Origin: Apoda limacodes
Lineage: Eukaryota; Arthropoda; Insecta; Lepidoptera; Limacodidae
Assembly: GCA_946406115.1 (NCBI GenBank)
Contig: OX291544.1
Location: 35,047,521-35,111,520 of the forward strand
Length of the DNA: 64,000 nucleotides
Direction of reading: 5' to 3'
Part shown: in pieces, positions 42,311 to 51,066 of the stretch
Numbering within the stretch: the first letter of the stretch is position 1
Layout of the letters: every line of letters starts with the position of its first letter
Position numbers and translations under genes: made by a program
The notes under the pieces: model-generated
What the model saw: only the letters and a program-made list of their open reading frames with translations
Databases searched by the model: none
Told to the model about the DNA's origin: nothing

Positions 42311-43903
42311 TTGTGTAACAACCACTTGTCCCTTCGTTGCAGCACCACTGCCGCAGCAAGCGCCGACTATGTTCAACCGATCACTGCGGGATCTGGTATA
42401 TATTTTAATTATATTGGAAGGATGAAAATTAACGGTGGCTTTCTTAATGTTCTCACCTCAGTAGATATATCTCACGTGAAGCCACATCTTGTCAATATAA
42501 ACTTCATTCTAAAAACTGTTAGCAAATTATGCAGAGAACCCGGTCTCATTGAAGAAGCAGCGTGTCGTAGTACACTAGAGCCACTCGTAACCCGTTTTCA
42601 TGATGTCGCCAGAGAATCCGAATCTATTTCCCATTTAATAAACAACAGAATTAAACGATCCGCCTGGTTCGGCGGTATTGGTACAGTCTTTAAGCACATA
42701 TTTGGAACATTAGATGAAGATGATGCTGTCAAATATGATGAAGCCATACAAGCTGTCCAAAGTGACGAAAGAAAACTAGCTTCACTAATAAAAGAAAATA
42801 TACTAGTCACCACATCAACCTTAACGGATTTCAATAATACTATATCAGCAATAAAAATTAATGAAGCTAGTTTAACCATGACTATCAACGAGCTCTCCGG
42901 TAATGTCAAAAATCTATCTCTAGTAACCAATGAATTGGTCTTTAAATCGCGATTCTATTCCATTTTCAATAGTATAGAAGCATCACTCTTAGCTATCTCT
43001 TTTCAGTTAGAAGACATAATTAACGCGATATCCTTTGCGAAACAGAATATTCTTCATCCCTCAGTTATTACTCCAACCCAACTCTACCAAGAACTCGCTG
43101 ATAACCATCGGCATCTGCCAAATGGCCTTGAATTGCCTTTGAATTTAGATTTAAGCCTTATACATATATTACACATAATCAATATCTCTAAGTTAAAATG
43201 TTATTACCTTAATGATAGAATTACATTTGTACTGGAAATACCTCTTGTTAATCCTCTAGAATATACCTTGTATCATAACTTACCTTTACCTATACCACAT
43301 GACGTAGTTAAACTAGATACTTTTAGCGTAGTTTTGCCCACGGATCCTTATATTGCAATGACAAAAGACAAATCACAGTACTGTAAGATGAAAAATCTGG
43401 AACAATGTGAAAAGGTAGACAGGGACTATCTCATTTGCGAAGTTAGTGACGTTTTCTCCGCAAGCGCTAGTCATAGTTGCGAAAGTGAATTAATGACACA
43501 AGTGTTAAACAAATTACCCGTGCAGTGTGACACTAAAGTGATATATGGCGAAGTAGATTTATGGAAGCCCTTAAAAGACAACAAGTGGATATTCGTGCAA
43601 TCGCAACCTTGTAAACTGTCAATAGACTGTCAAAATGCAGAGATGACAGTTATAAACATTGCGGGCACAGGTATACTAACCTTGCCAAAATCTTGCGTAG
43701 CTTATAGTAAGAGTACTAAATTAGTTCCGAAGTCGAAACCGTTATATATTGTAAACGCCACTTTACCAAATCCTGATTTTAGTTTAATAAACGAATCCTG
43801 TTGTAATTTAGAAAAAATAAATAAACTTATTGATGGTGTGACCCCTATTTCATTAAAAAACATAGGCCTAGAAGATTTAACCTCGAGTTTTAACATTTTA
43901 AGA
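42311..43903 (+). pseudogene. env: Copy B env, interrupted by LINE-2
   Basis: Errantivirus-type envelope. Open from 42311 to the LINE-2 insertion with no stop. Residues 1-112 are the surface subunit remainder. RIKR at residues 113-116 (42647-42658) is a furin-like cleavage site, followed by a Gly/Phe-rich fusion segment (SAWFGGIG) and FGTLDEDD, the hallmark of the baculovirus F / gypsy Env family. A long ectodomain with paired Cys follows. The first codons up to 42342 are probably intronic. The end of env, with the membrane segment, is at 47553-47767. Confidence 0.88.
42320..42342 (+). promoter_or_regulatory. Predicted env splice acceptor of copy B
   Basis: A pyrimidine-rich run (CACTTGTCCCTTCGTTGCAG) ends in AG at 42341-42342, at the start of env and after the pol stop. 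It keeps frame with the donor exon end at 30910 when read from the 74-codon leader frame. Confidence 0.65.
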
Positions 43904-43908
43904 GAGGT

Positions 43909-44000
43909 AGGGCACTGCAAGTACTCGCTCGAATAAGCCACCCGAACAACTAAGCAGGGCATAGCGAGTACTTGCTCGAATGAGCGGCCCGAACTGGGGA
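43909..44000 (+). repeat. Tandem 47-bp units at the LINE-2 5' end
   Basis: Two units start at 43910 and 43957 (GGGCAYWGCRAGTACTYGCTCGAAT...CCCGAAC). The decayed copy at 13486-13560 shows the same pair. They may act like the promoter monomers of some LINEs. Confidence 0.75.
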
Positions 44001-44505
44001 AGTACCTCCACCTTACAGAAAACCGCGGCCATAATAACACTAACATTGAGTAGTGTTGTGTTCCTGGCGGTGAGTAAGGTTGCCAGAGCTCTTTGAGGAT
44101 TCGCTGCACGGACAGCGGAGGACCGGCGGTGCTTGTTGCTGTCATACTCGGCATAGACGCGGCGTGCTGGTTCGGCGGTCAGGGAGACCTGATGAAACGG
44201 CTGACCGCTGGCCGCCCGCAGGTTGAACGGGATCCCGAACCCAGGGATCACTTAATCTCCGCCCTGGGAGGCTGATTCGCCAGCCTGTGTAAAGTATCTG
44301 AAGTGGTAGTCGTGCCGGAGAAGGAGACCGGAGTGGACCCGGCTACTACAACAGAGGGGGATCAGGGGCCCTTCCGCCCGCCGTGCCAGCAACCGTATCA
44401 TCTGTGGCGAGCTTCGGCAGTCTTAGAACCGCACCCTTTGCCCTCTATGCTGTCTGTGCAGTGAATCCTCATCCTTAGTCTTAGTAACTTTTTTTTATAT
44501 ATATT

Positions 44506-47472
44506 ATGGCCAGAAGACAGAAAAAGAAAAGAGTTTGCACAGCGGCTACTCCATCCACATATAATGTGGATTTTTGCAACATCAGGGGTATTCACGCAAA
44601 TCTTAACGCAGTCCACCACCATCTCGAAACTGCGCAGCCGACCATTCTTTTTCTAACGGAGACGCAGATATCCTGCCCGGCCGACACATCATACCTTCAT
44701 TATCCCGGCTACAAACTCGAACACAATTTTATGAGTCGTGCCGGTGTATGTATGTTCGTCCGGGAGGATATCTGCTGTCGCCGCCTTCATAGCCTTGAAG
44801 ACAGGGACCTGTCGATATTGTGGGTGCGCGTAGATTACGGCGGCCACACTCGTATCTATGCGTGCCTATACAGGTCTCATAGCGGTGACACGGACGTAAC
44901 TCGACTCTTCACGCACCTGAGTTTGACGACTGACAAAGTTCTAGAGCAATATCCCACAGCAGAACTAGTTATTTTGGGAGACTTTAACGCCCACCATCGC
45001 GAGTGGCTCAGTTCTCGAACCAATAACTATGCTGGGATATCTGCTCATGAATTTGCTCTGACCTATGGATTCTCTCAGCTGGTACTTTCTCCAACGAGAA
45101 TACCAGATATAGAGGAACATACGAGCTCCTTACTGGACCTTCTGCTGACTACTCGTCCGGACGGGTACTCCGTCTCAGTGGATGCGCCTCTTGGCTCCTC
45201 GGACCACTGTCTCGTTCGGACTCAAGTGTCATGCACACAACCTGATCCTTCTGGGCCAACTAACTGGCGTCGTGTGTGGCACTATAAGTCGGCAGACTGG
45301 GATGGATTGCGTGAATTTTACGCATCGTACCCGTGGAGGCAGATCTGCTTTAACTCAGAAGATCCTGACGTCTGCGCAGCCGCAGTCACTGAGACAATCC
45401 TTGCTGGTATGGAATGCTATATTCCTAACCCGCGAGTAGCTGCCGGCGTCAAAAAACGACCGTGGTTTAATAGGTCTTGCAGAAAAGCTAAAATTCTTAA
45501 GCAAAATGCATATGAGGCTTGGACCACGGCTCGTTATAATAAGGATCCGAATATTTCTGAGTTAAAACGCAAATTAAATGCTGCCTCGAGGTTCAGTAAG
45601 AAAGCAACTGCCAGAGCAAAATTCCAATTCATCGGCAAAATAGGTGGGCGACTTGCGAGCTATCCTTCTGGGAGTCGTGCTTTCTGGTCGCTTGCCAAAG
45701 CTGCCGAAGGGAACTTCTGCCAGTCGTCGTTACCACCACTGCGAAAGACCGATGGTGACTTGGCCCATAGTGCTAAAGAGAAAGCCGATCTACTGGGCAG
45801 TCTCTTTGCCTCGAACTCGAATATGAACGATGAAGGCGCTGTACCACCTACTATACCGTGGTGCGGTAAGTCCATGCCGGAAATCTCCATAACGCAGCGG
45901 GAGGTCAGGCGGGCGTTGCTTTCTCTAGACGTTCATAAGTCGAATGGGCCAGACTGTATACCAGCAGTGGTGCTTAAGCAGTGTGCTCCTGAGTTATGTC
46001 CTGTACTCACGCGCCTCTTCGCGCTTTCCTACCACACTAGGCAATTTCCGTCTACATGGAAGACTGCGAATGTGCACCCGGTGCCCAAAAAGGGCGATAG
46101 ATCAGATCCATCGAATTACAGGCCTATCGCTATTACCTCTCTCCTCTCTAAGGTGATGGAGCGTGTGATCAACACACAGCTTCTAAGATACCTAGAAGTA
46201 CACGATCTGGTCAGTGACCGTCAATATGGCTTTCGCCACGGTCGCTCGACTGGTGACCTTCTAGTGTATCTCACACACCGATGGGCACTAGCCATTGAGA
46301 GTCAGGGGGAGGCATTGGCATGTAGCCTGGACATAGCGAAGGCGTTCGATCGGGTCTGGCACCGCGGTCTTCTATCGAAGTTGCCATCTTACGGAGTGCC
46401 CGAGGGTTTGTGCAAATGGGTGGCTAGCTTTTTGTCCGGCAGACGCATACGAACTGTAGTTGACGGTAGTTGCTCTGATAGCATGGACATTAATGCTGGT
46501 GTCCCGCAAGGCTCTGTGCTGTCTCCTACGCTGTTTCTACTGCATATCAATGACATGTTGGACATCAACAACATACATTGCTATGCAGATGACAGTACTG
46601 GAGACACTTTTTACACGGGTCGTGCAAACATCCCTCGTTCCCTTGTGGAGGAAAACCGCGGAGAACTTGTGTCTCAAATCGAGACCACACTGTCCCAGGT
46701 CTCTGACTGGGGACGGGTAAACTTGGTCCGATTCAACCCTACAAAGACACAAGTGTGCGCGTTCACCGCTAAGAAAACTCCATTCACTGTGGTCCCACAA
46801 TTCCAGAACACTCCCCTCTCCATCTCCAAGAGCATTGGGATCCTTGGTGTCGACATCTCCAGCGATGTTCAGTTCCGAGATCATTTACAAGATAAGGTAA
46901 AGCTGGCGTCCAAAAAACTTGGTGTACTCAACAGAGCGAAGCAGTACTTCACGTCGGGGCAAAGGTTGTTACTTTACAAGTCGCAAGTTCGGCCCCATAT
47001 GGAGTACTGCTGCCATCTCTGGGCAGGTGCACCCGGATACCAGCTTGACCCTTTTGACTCGGTTCAACGACGGGCTGTGAGAATTGTCGACGATCCCAAA
47101 CTCACTTGCGGTATCGAGCCCTTAAGTCTGAGGAGAGACTTTGCCTCACTGTGTGTGTTCTACCGCTTGTACAATGGGTTGTGTTCTGAGGAATTGTTCG
47201 AAATGATGCCCACGGCTACTTTCTACCATCGCACCGCTCGCCATCGGCAGGGAATTCATTCCCACACTTTAGAACCTAAATGGTCGCGTACAGTGCGGTT
47301 TCAGAGAAACTTCCTCCCGCGAACGCTTAAGTTGTGGAATGAGCTCCCTGCCAAGGTTTTCTGCAAGGACTACAGTATGGAGTTCTTCAAGAAAGAAGTT
47401 ATTAGATTTCTGAAGGGTCGGCAACGCGCAAGTGATACCCCTGGTGTTGCAAGCGTCCATAGGCTACGGTGA
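44506..47472 (+). CDS. LINE-2 endonuclease/reverse transcriptase polyprotein (988 aa)
   Basis: Intact polyprotein for target-primed reverse transcription. The apurinic-type endonuclease covers about residues 20-230 (LTETQIS, ILGDFNAHHREW, SSDHCLVRT). Reverse transcriptase covers about 480-760, with PVPKKGDRSDPSNYRPIA, ACSLDIAKAFDRVWHRGL, AGVPQGSVLSPTLFLLHIND and the catalytic HCYADDST. The C-terminal part has GILGVDISSDVQFRDHL and FQRNFLPRTLKLWNELPAKV, shared with the tails elsewhere in the window. No upstream ORF1-like gene is visible; either the element lacks one or uses a single frame. All catalytic residues I can check are present. The start is the first Met after an AT-rich run (TATTATGG). 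Confidence 0.95.
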   Translation: MARRQKKKRVCTAATPSTYNVDFCNIRGIHANLNAVHHHLETAQPTILFLTETQISCPADTSYLHYPGYKLEHNFMSRAGVCMFVREDICCRRLHSLEDRDLSILWVRVDYGGHTRIYACLYRSHSGDTDVTRLFTHLSLTTDKVLEQYPTAELVILGDFNAHHREWLSSRTNNYAGISAHEFALTYGFSQLVLSPTRIPDIEEHTSSLLDLLLTTRPDGYSVSVDAPLGSSDHCLVRTQVSCTQPDPSGPTNWRRVWHYKSADWDGLREFYASYPWRQICFNSEDPDVCAAAVTETILAGMECYIPNPRVAAGVKKRPWFNRSCRKAKILKQNAYEAWTTARYNKDPNISELKRKLNAASRFSKKATARAKFQFIGKIGGRLASYPSGSRAFWSLAKAAEGNFCQSSLPPLRKTDGDLAHSAKEKADLLGSLFASNSNMNDEGAVPPTIPWCGKSMPEISITQREVRRALLSLDVHKSNGPDCIPAVVLKQCAPELCPVLTRLFALSYHTRQFPSTWKTANVHPVPKKGDRSDPSNYRPIAITSLLSKVMERVINTQLLRYLEVHDLVSDRQYGFRHGRSTGDLLVYLTHRWALAIESQGEALACSLDIAKAFDRVWHRGLLSKLPSYGVPEGLCKWVASFLSGRRIRTVVDGSCSDSMDINAGVPQGSVLSPTLFLLHINDMLDINNIHCYADDSTGDTFYTGRANIPRSLVEENRGELVSQIETTLSQVSDWGRVNLVRFNPTKTQVCAFTAKKTPFTVVPQFQNTPLSISKSIGILGVDISSDVQFRDHLQDKVKLASKKLGVLNRAKQYFTSGQRLLLYKSQVRPHMEYCCHLWAGAPGYQLDPFDSVQRRAVRIVDDPKLTCGIEPLSLRRDFASLCVFYRLYNGLCSEELFEMMPTATFYHRTARHRQGIHSHTLEPKWSRTVRFQRNFLPRTLKLWNELPAKVFCKDYSMEFFKKEVIRFLKGRQRASDTPGVASVHRLR

Positions 47473-47518
47473 CCGCTTACCATCAGGCGGGCCGTAAGCT
47501 TGTTTGCCACCTTAGTGG

Positions 47519-47552
<34 letters not shown>

Positions 47553-47554
<2 letters not shown>

Positions 47555-47767
47555 CAAAACTCGCTTATCCAAACCGCTGATAAAATCATAAATAAAGAAC
47601 CGTATATACTGAAGTATGGGACACATCATTCTGTACTTACCTTTCTAATTGTAGTTTTTATTATACTTCTCATAATTTATAAGGCATATTCTTATTATAA
47701 GTCTAGTGGCAGCCAACGTTGTTACTCTTTTAAAATCGCGCTAAAGAAACAAATGATTCTGAATTGA
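47553..47767 (+). pseudogene. env: Copy B env, C-terminal part
   Basis: Continues env after LINE-2: about 20 ectodomain codons, then a hydrophobic membrane segment (LTFLIVVFSILLIIYKAYSY) and a short basic tail. It matches 4603-4800 of copy A; the two diverge only in the last few residues because of a one-base change. Confidence 0.85.
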
Positions 47768-47813
47768 ATTCAATGTCCACACCGCGTCTAAGAGAAATAA
47801 TCTGAATTCACGT

Positions 47814-47838
47814 AAACTTCGGCTAAAACCCGAAGTTT
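47814..47838. other. Hairpin next to the polypurine tract (copy B)
   Basis: Same 9-bp stem as in copy A; the G-run polypurine tract (CACGGGGGGC) follows at about 47846-47855. Confidence 0.8.
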
Positions 47839-47855
47839 AGTCTTCCACGGGGGGC

Positions 47856-47994
47856 TGTTACACCCCTAGCTAGTAAGTAGAAGTGCTGACAGCCTTGCTG
47901 GCTCAGCTAGTTATCCTATTTTCATATTAAACTATTTAATTTTGTGTTTCGAATTTTATTTTTCAAAACTCGAATTCGGAGTCTTGCTCTAACA
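47856..47994 (+). mobile_element. 3' LTR of copy B, internally deleted
   Basis: 139 bp, TGTTACACCC to CTCTAACA; lacks about 116 central bases found in the other LTRs of the family. Followed by GAAC (47995-47998). Confidence 0.9.
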
Positions 47995-48990
47995 GAACGC
48001 ATGCTGTTGGCGAGAGCCCCATTCCCATTTCGCTTCAGTTCTCAATAGCTCATGTAAAGGGCTTTGCAGGGAGGATGCATTGCGAATGAAGTTTCGATAA
48101 TAATTTACAACTCCTAAAAATCTTTTTACTGACAGTACGTTTGTAGGCGCCGGGGATTTTAAAATAGCTTCGACCTTTTTTGGGCTACTTCTTAAGCCAT
48201 TTTTATCTATTACATACCCGAGATATGTAACGCTTTTTTGAAAAAATACACATTCGTCTTTATGTAATAGTAATCCCGCATTTTGCAACCTACTCAATAC
48301 TTCTTTCAGCCTTGCCAGATGGATTGTTTTGTTTGGTCCTGTACAACACACGTCATCAAGCCAACACGAAACCCCTTCGATGCCTGATAGCAGGGATTGC
48401 ATCGCTTGCTGAAAAATAGCTGGCCCATTGGCGAAACCCTAAATTAAGCGAGTTAATTTCATTAATCCTTTCGAAGTATTAATGGTACTAAGAATTTGGG
48501 ACGATTCTTTTAGCTCAAATTGGTTGTAAGCATTACTCAAATCAATTTTTGAGTAATGCTTACCTCCACCAATTTTAGCAAAAACCTCTTCTATTCGTTG
48601 AAGCGGGTGTTTATCAATTTTCATGTCTTTGTTCAAGGTTCATGAATAGTCCCCGGCAATTTTTACCTTCCCGTTTTCTTTTCAAACTGGAACAATTGGA
48701 GTTGCGTAATCAGAGTAGTTAACCGGAATCAGTACTCCTAATTTTATCAAACTAGTTAGTTAGTTCCTCTTCTACTTTATGTTTGAGAACGAAGGGCACG
48801 GTGCGGGCCTTAAAATATTTTGGTGTTGCGCCCTCTTTTTATTGAAATTCTACTTTACATTTATTGCAACATCCTAATTCGTCCTTCCATAAGTCTGGGA
48901 ACTCTTTTAATAATTGTTGCACCTCTTAAAAGCCTATCTCGATAGGGCTAATCTTATTATTTAATGAAGTAAAACCAATTTTAAACTCAA
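47995..48990 (-). pseudogene. pol: Element D reverse transcriptase
   Basis: Two main minus frames. 48636-48439 gives DKHPLQRIEEVFAKIGGG and SKIDLSNAYNQFEL (first catalytic Asp). 48402-47989 gives CWLDDVCCTGP (catalytic DD), VTYLGYVIDKNGL and FLGVVNYYRNFIRN. Further upstream (to 48990) are broken pieces of the fingers (KENGKVKIAGDYS). A stop and a small shift separate the frames. Confidence 0.85.
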
Positions 48991-48998
48991 ACATAAAA

Positions 48999-49330
48999 TC
49001 ACGTCCTAATAATGGCGGATCCCCATTTTGAACAACATGAATTATTTTTTTTAGTTTTTAAATATTTGACTTCAGATATAAAATATCCCATGGGCCTTAT
49101 TTTGTGTCCATTATATAAACACATTAACAAATTAGTTTTGAATAATTTATTGTTTGAAAAATATTTTACATATAATGATTCAGATAAAACACTCGTGCCT
49201 GAACCAGAATCCAGTTTCATTCAAATTTCAGATTTCAACAGCACTGTACTTTTGATATCCGTTTTGATACTTAACTGTTTACTTTCAAAAGTTGTTTAAA
49301 ACGGCCGTAAAATATATGCCATTCATGACT
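48999..49330 (-). pseudogene. pol: Element D protease
   Basis: Minus frame with LDSGSGTSVLSE (active site) and GHKIRPMGYFISEVKYL, the mag-type retropepsin, followed out of frame by an LGRDFMFEF-like end. Upstream to 49330 are residues of the gag-pol junction. Gag itself is not visible. Confidence 0.8.
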
Positions 49331-49423
49331 GTTATAGTCAAAAACGTTCAAATTCCCGATAACAGACTTTTTTTTTATAAGAAAAAAACGTGGGTATCTG
49401 GACAATTCTAGTCGCCACTGAAC
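49331..49423 (-). promoter_or_regulatory. Element D leader and primer-binding site
   Basis: Read on minus, CAGTGGCGACTAG lies a few bases inside the 5' LTR; TGGCGAC could be the tRNA-complementary start. Most of gag has been deleted between here and protease. Confidence 0.5.
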
Positions 49424-49521
49424 TGTATGCACGTAGGTAAAACAACCGTCTCGTTACGTAGCTGATTTATTACTGTGATTTATTACTGGTCGTTGCAACC
49501 TTATACTGTACATATATTACA
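49424..49521 (-). mobile_element. 5' LTR of element D
   Basis: 98 bp, TGTATGCACG to ATATATTACA. It equals the other LTR plus a 13-bp tandem duplication of TGATTTATTACTG. Confidence 0.75.
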
Positions 49522-49529
49522 CTTCCTCC

Positions 49530-50300
49530 TTATGCACGATATCGCTCGTTGTCACACTTCCCGTGCCACAACTGAATACTGTAAGTGGGACGTTTACTAG
49601 GTTATATATATAATTGTTATAATTAATAAAATGTTCTAAGAAACCTTGAAGCCCAATTAACTCAACGAGAGAGAAATCAGATAAATTTAATATGAAATAT
49701 TGATGTAGATTTGGCCAAGCGTTATCGTCAAAAGTGGTAGGACCCGAAAACCGTTGTGTTAAATAAGTAGTAAAAGTATATGATTTTTCTGTCATCCCTA
49801 CACAAAGGAACCCTAATTTATGCCACTTCCACATCTTAGATTTCGCGGTTATATTCAACATTATGAAACTCCCAATCAGCGCTCGTCTTAAAACTACCAC
49901 TAATCACAGTACGTTCAAACAAACCACCAATCATAGTTAGCTTTAAACCATTCATTCTCGCGCCACAGGTTCAAAATTTTACGCAAATTTATTTTGTCTA
50001 GAGTCCGAATTCATAAATCGGAAGTTAAATTACTACCTACATTTAACAATTAATTCTGTGTTGATGTCTATGATTCGTAAGTTCATAACTTAATAATTTA
50101 TATTTTAGTCATTTGTACTTATATGTTGTTAGCTTTAAACCTTTCATAAAATAAATCATAACTTCTCATCTCATGTATAAAATTACTGAACTTGAATATT
50201 TTAACGCGCCATTCTAATTTAAAGATGCATTTTGCTATTGGTAGTACGTCCATTGAGAATTGTTTACAAATGAAAATCTTCGCGATAAAACTTGAATAAA
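49530..50300 (-). repeat. Unrecognised repeat family R, copy R3
   Basis: Minus-strand copy. It holds a 127-codon frame (49900-49517, with MWKWHKLGFLCVGMTEKSY and TTFDDNAWPNLHQYF) and an 85-codon frame (50376-50119, with CIFKLEWRVKIFKFSNFI and YDLFYERFKANN). Decayed forms of both occur in R1, R2 and R4. Composition and partial conservation look coding, but I do not recognise the protein. It could be a capsid-like or other viral/transposon gene; that is a guess. Confidence 0.55.
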
Positions 50301-50363
50301 AACATTGTATTACAAAAATTTTAAGGCATAAATATGGTATCGTCACAATACCTCGAATAAGTC

Positions 50364-50612
50364 GGTATCGCCACATTGGACTGGCCAGCGCTCAGCCCGG
50401 ACTTGAATCCCATTGAGCACTTGTGGGGTGAACTAAAGAGGAGGGTTCGTCCCAGAAATCCTGTTTCTTCAAGTGTGAATGAGCTGAAATCGGCTTTGAT
50501 AGAGGAGTGGCAAGGTATCCCGCAAGAATCGATTCAGAAGCTGATTAGGTCAATGAAGAACCGTCTGCGAGCAGTTATTAGGGCGAGAGGAGGAGGGAAC
50601 ACAAAGTATTGA
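50364..50612 (+). pseudogene. Tc1-like transposase, C-terminal fragment
   Basis: Open frame beginning DWPALSPDLNPIEHLWGEL, the C-terminal catalytic block (DD34E type, Glu in PIEHLWGE) of Tc1-family transposases, ending after IRARGGGN. The N-terminal DNA-binding region and first Asp residues are absent; the sequence upstream belongs to repeat R. AT-rich sequence to about 50760 is probably the element's 3' end. Confidence 0.88.
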
Positions 50613-50764
50613 AACTTTATTTAATACCAAATAAAAATTTTATTAATAATTTTTTGTTGTTTTCTTCATTTATTATTTTTCCATATTCTTTATGTTTTTC
50701 TAACTTCGACACTTAATCCGGGAAAGCTCCTTAAATACTGGTGTGATTTAAATGAATTTGGTAT

Positions 50765-51066
50765 CAATTTAAAGTAAACAGTTTAACCTTTTGAAATGTT
50801 ACCATTTTTATTATTCTTTACTAGTTATTAAGTACTCAAGATTGCGCGGAGTCAATTCCAAGTAAGTGATTCCATAGTTTTGCTCGCGAAGTAGTATTAT
50901 ACTTAAAATATGTTCTTTTTTTCTTTGTTAAAATTAATTAAGGCCGAACATCTGAATAAAAAACAGAATGAGGGGGTTGAAACGTGGGGTGAGAAGGTTG
51001 TTAGGGTAAGTGGTGAAAAAATTGCGTGGTCCCATATACAAATGCTAATTTCTGCAAATAAGAGCT
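50765..51066. other. AT-rich stretch before repeat R4
   Basis: A 65-codon plus frame (50910-51107, KAEHLNKKQNEGVETWGEK...) runs into repeat R4. It may be an earlier part of the same unknown element; no domain recognised. Confidence 0.4.

Larger units (their letters stand above)
43905..47552 (+). mobile_element. LINE-2, full-length intact copy
   Basis: About 3.65 kb non-LTR retrotransposon (Jockey/CR1 group; exact clade not determined) inserted in copy B env between AACATT and ATTCAAAAC. It has a 600-bp 5' UTR, one uninterrupted 988-codon frame, a ~50-bp 3' UTR and a 31-A tail. Uninterrupted ORF and long tail mark a recent insertion. Confidence 0.93.
30232..47994 (+). mobile_element. Env-bearing Ty3/gypsy element copy B (errantivirus-like)
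   Basis: Second copy of the A family, inserted in element D with target duplication GAAC. Without its own insertions (BEL/Pao F at 31202-36709, a LINE-2 tail at 41114-41316, full LINE-2 at 43905-47552) it is about 8.4 kb and has the full order from LTR to LTR, including the env N-terminus that copy A lost. Pol carries two in-frame stops (38634 and 39555) and the lineage's RNase H and integrase lesions. Confidence 0.93.
28155..49521 (-). mobile_element. Mag-like Ty3/gypsy element D, split by copy B
   Basis: The outermost element of this nest. Its parts are 28155-30231 (3' LTR, integrase, RNase H) and 47995-49521 (reverse transcriptase, protease, 5' LTR). The split falls in one codon: the frame reads HAF up to 47995 and continues FAKVKSEL from 30231, with GAAC duplicated by the insertion of copy B. 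Gag is largely missing. Confidence 0.88.

Noticed and set aside
49012..49299. 95-aa plus-strand ORF.
   Set aside because: Antisense of the element D protease.
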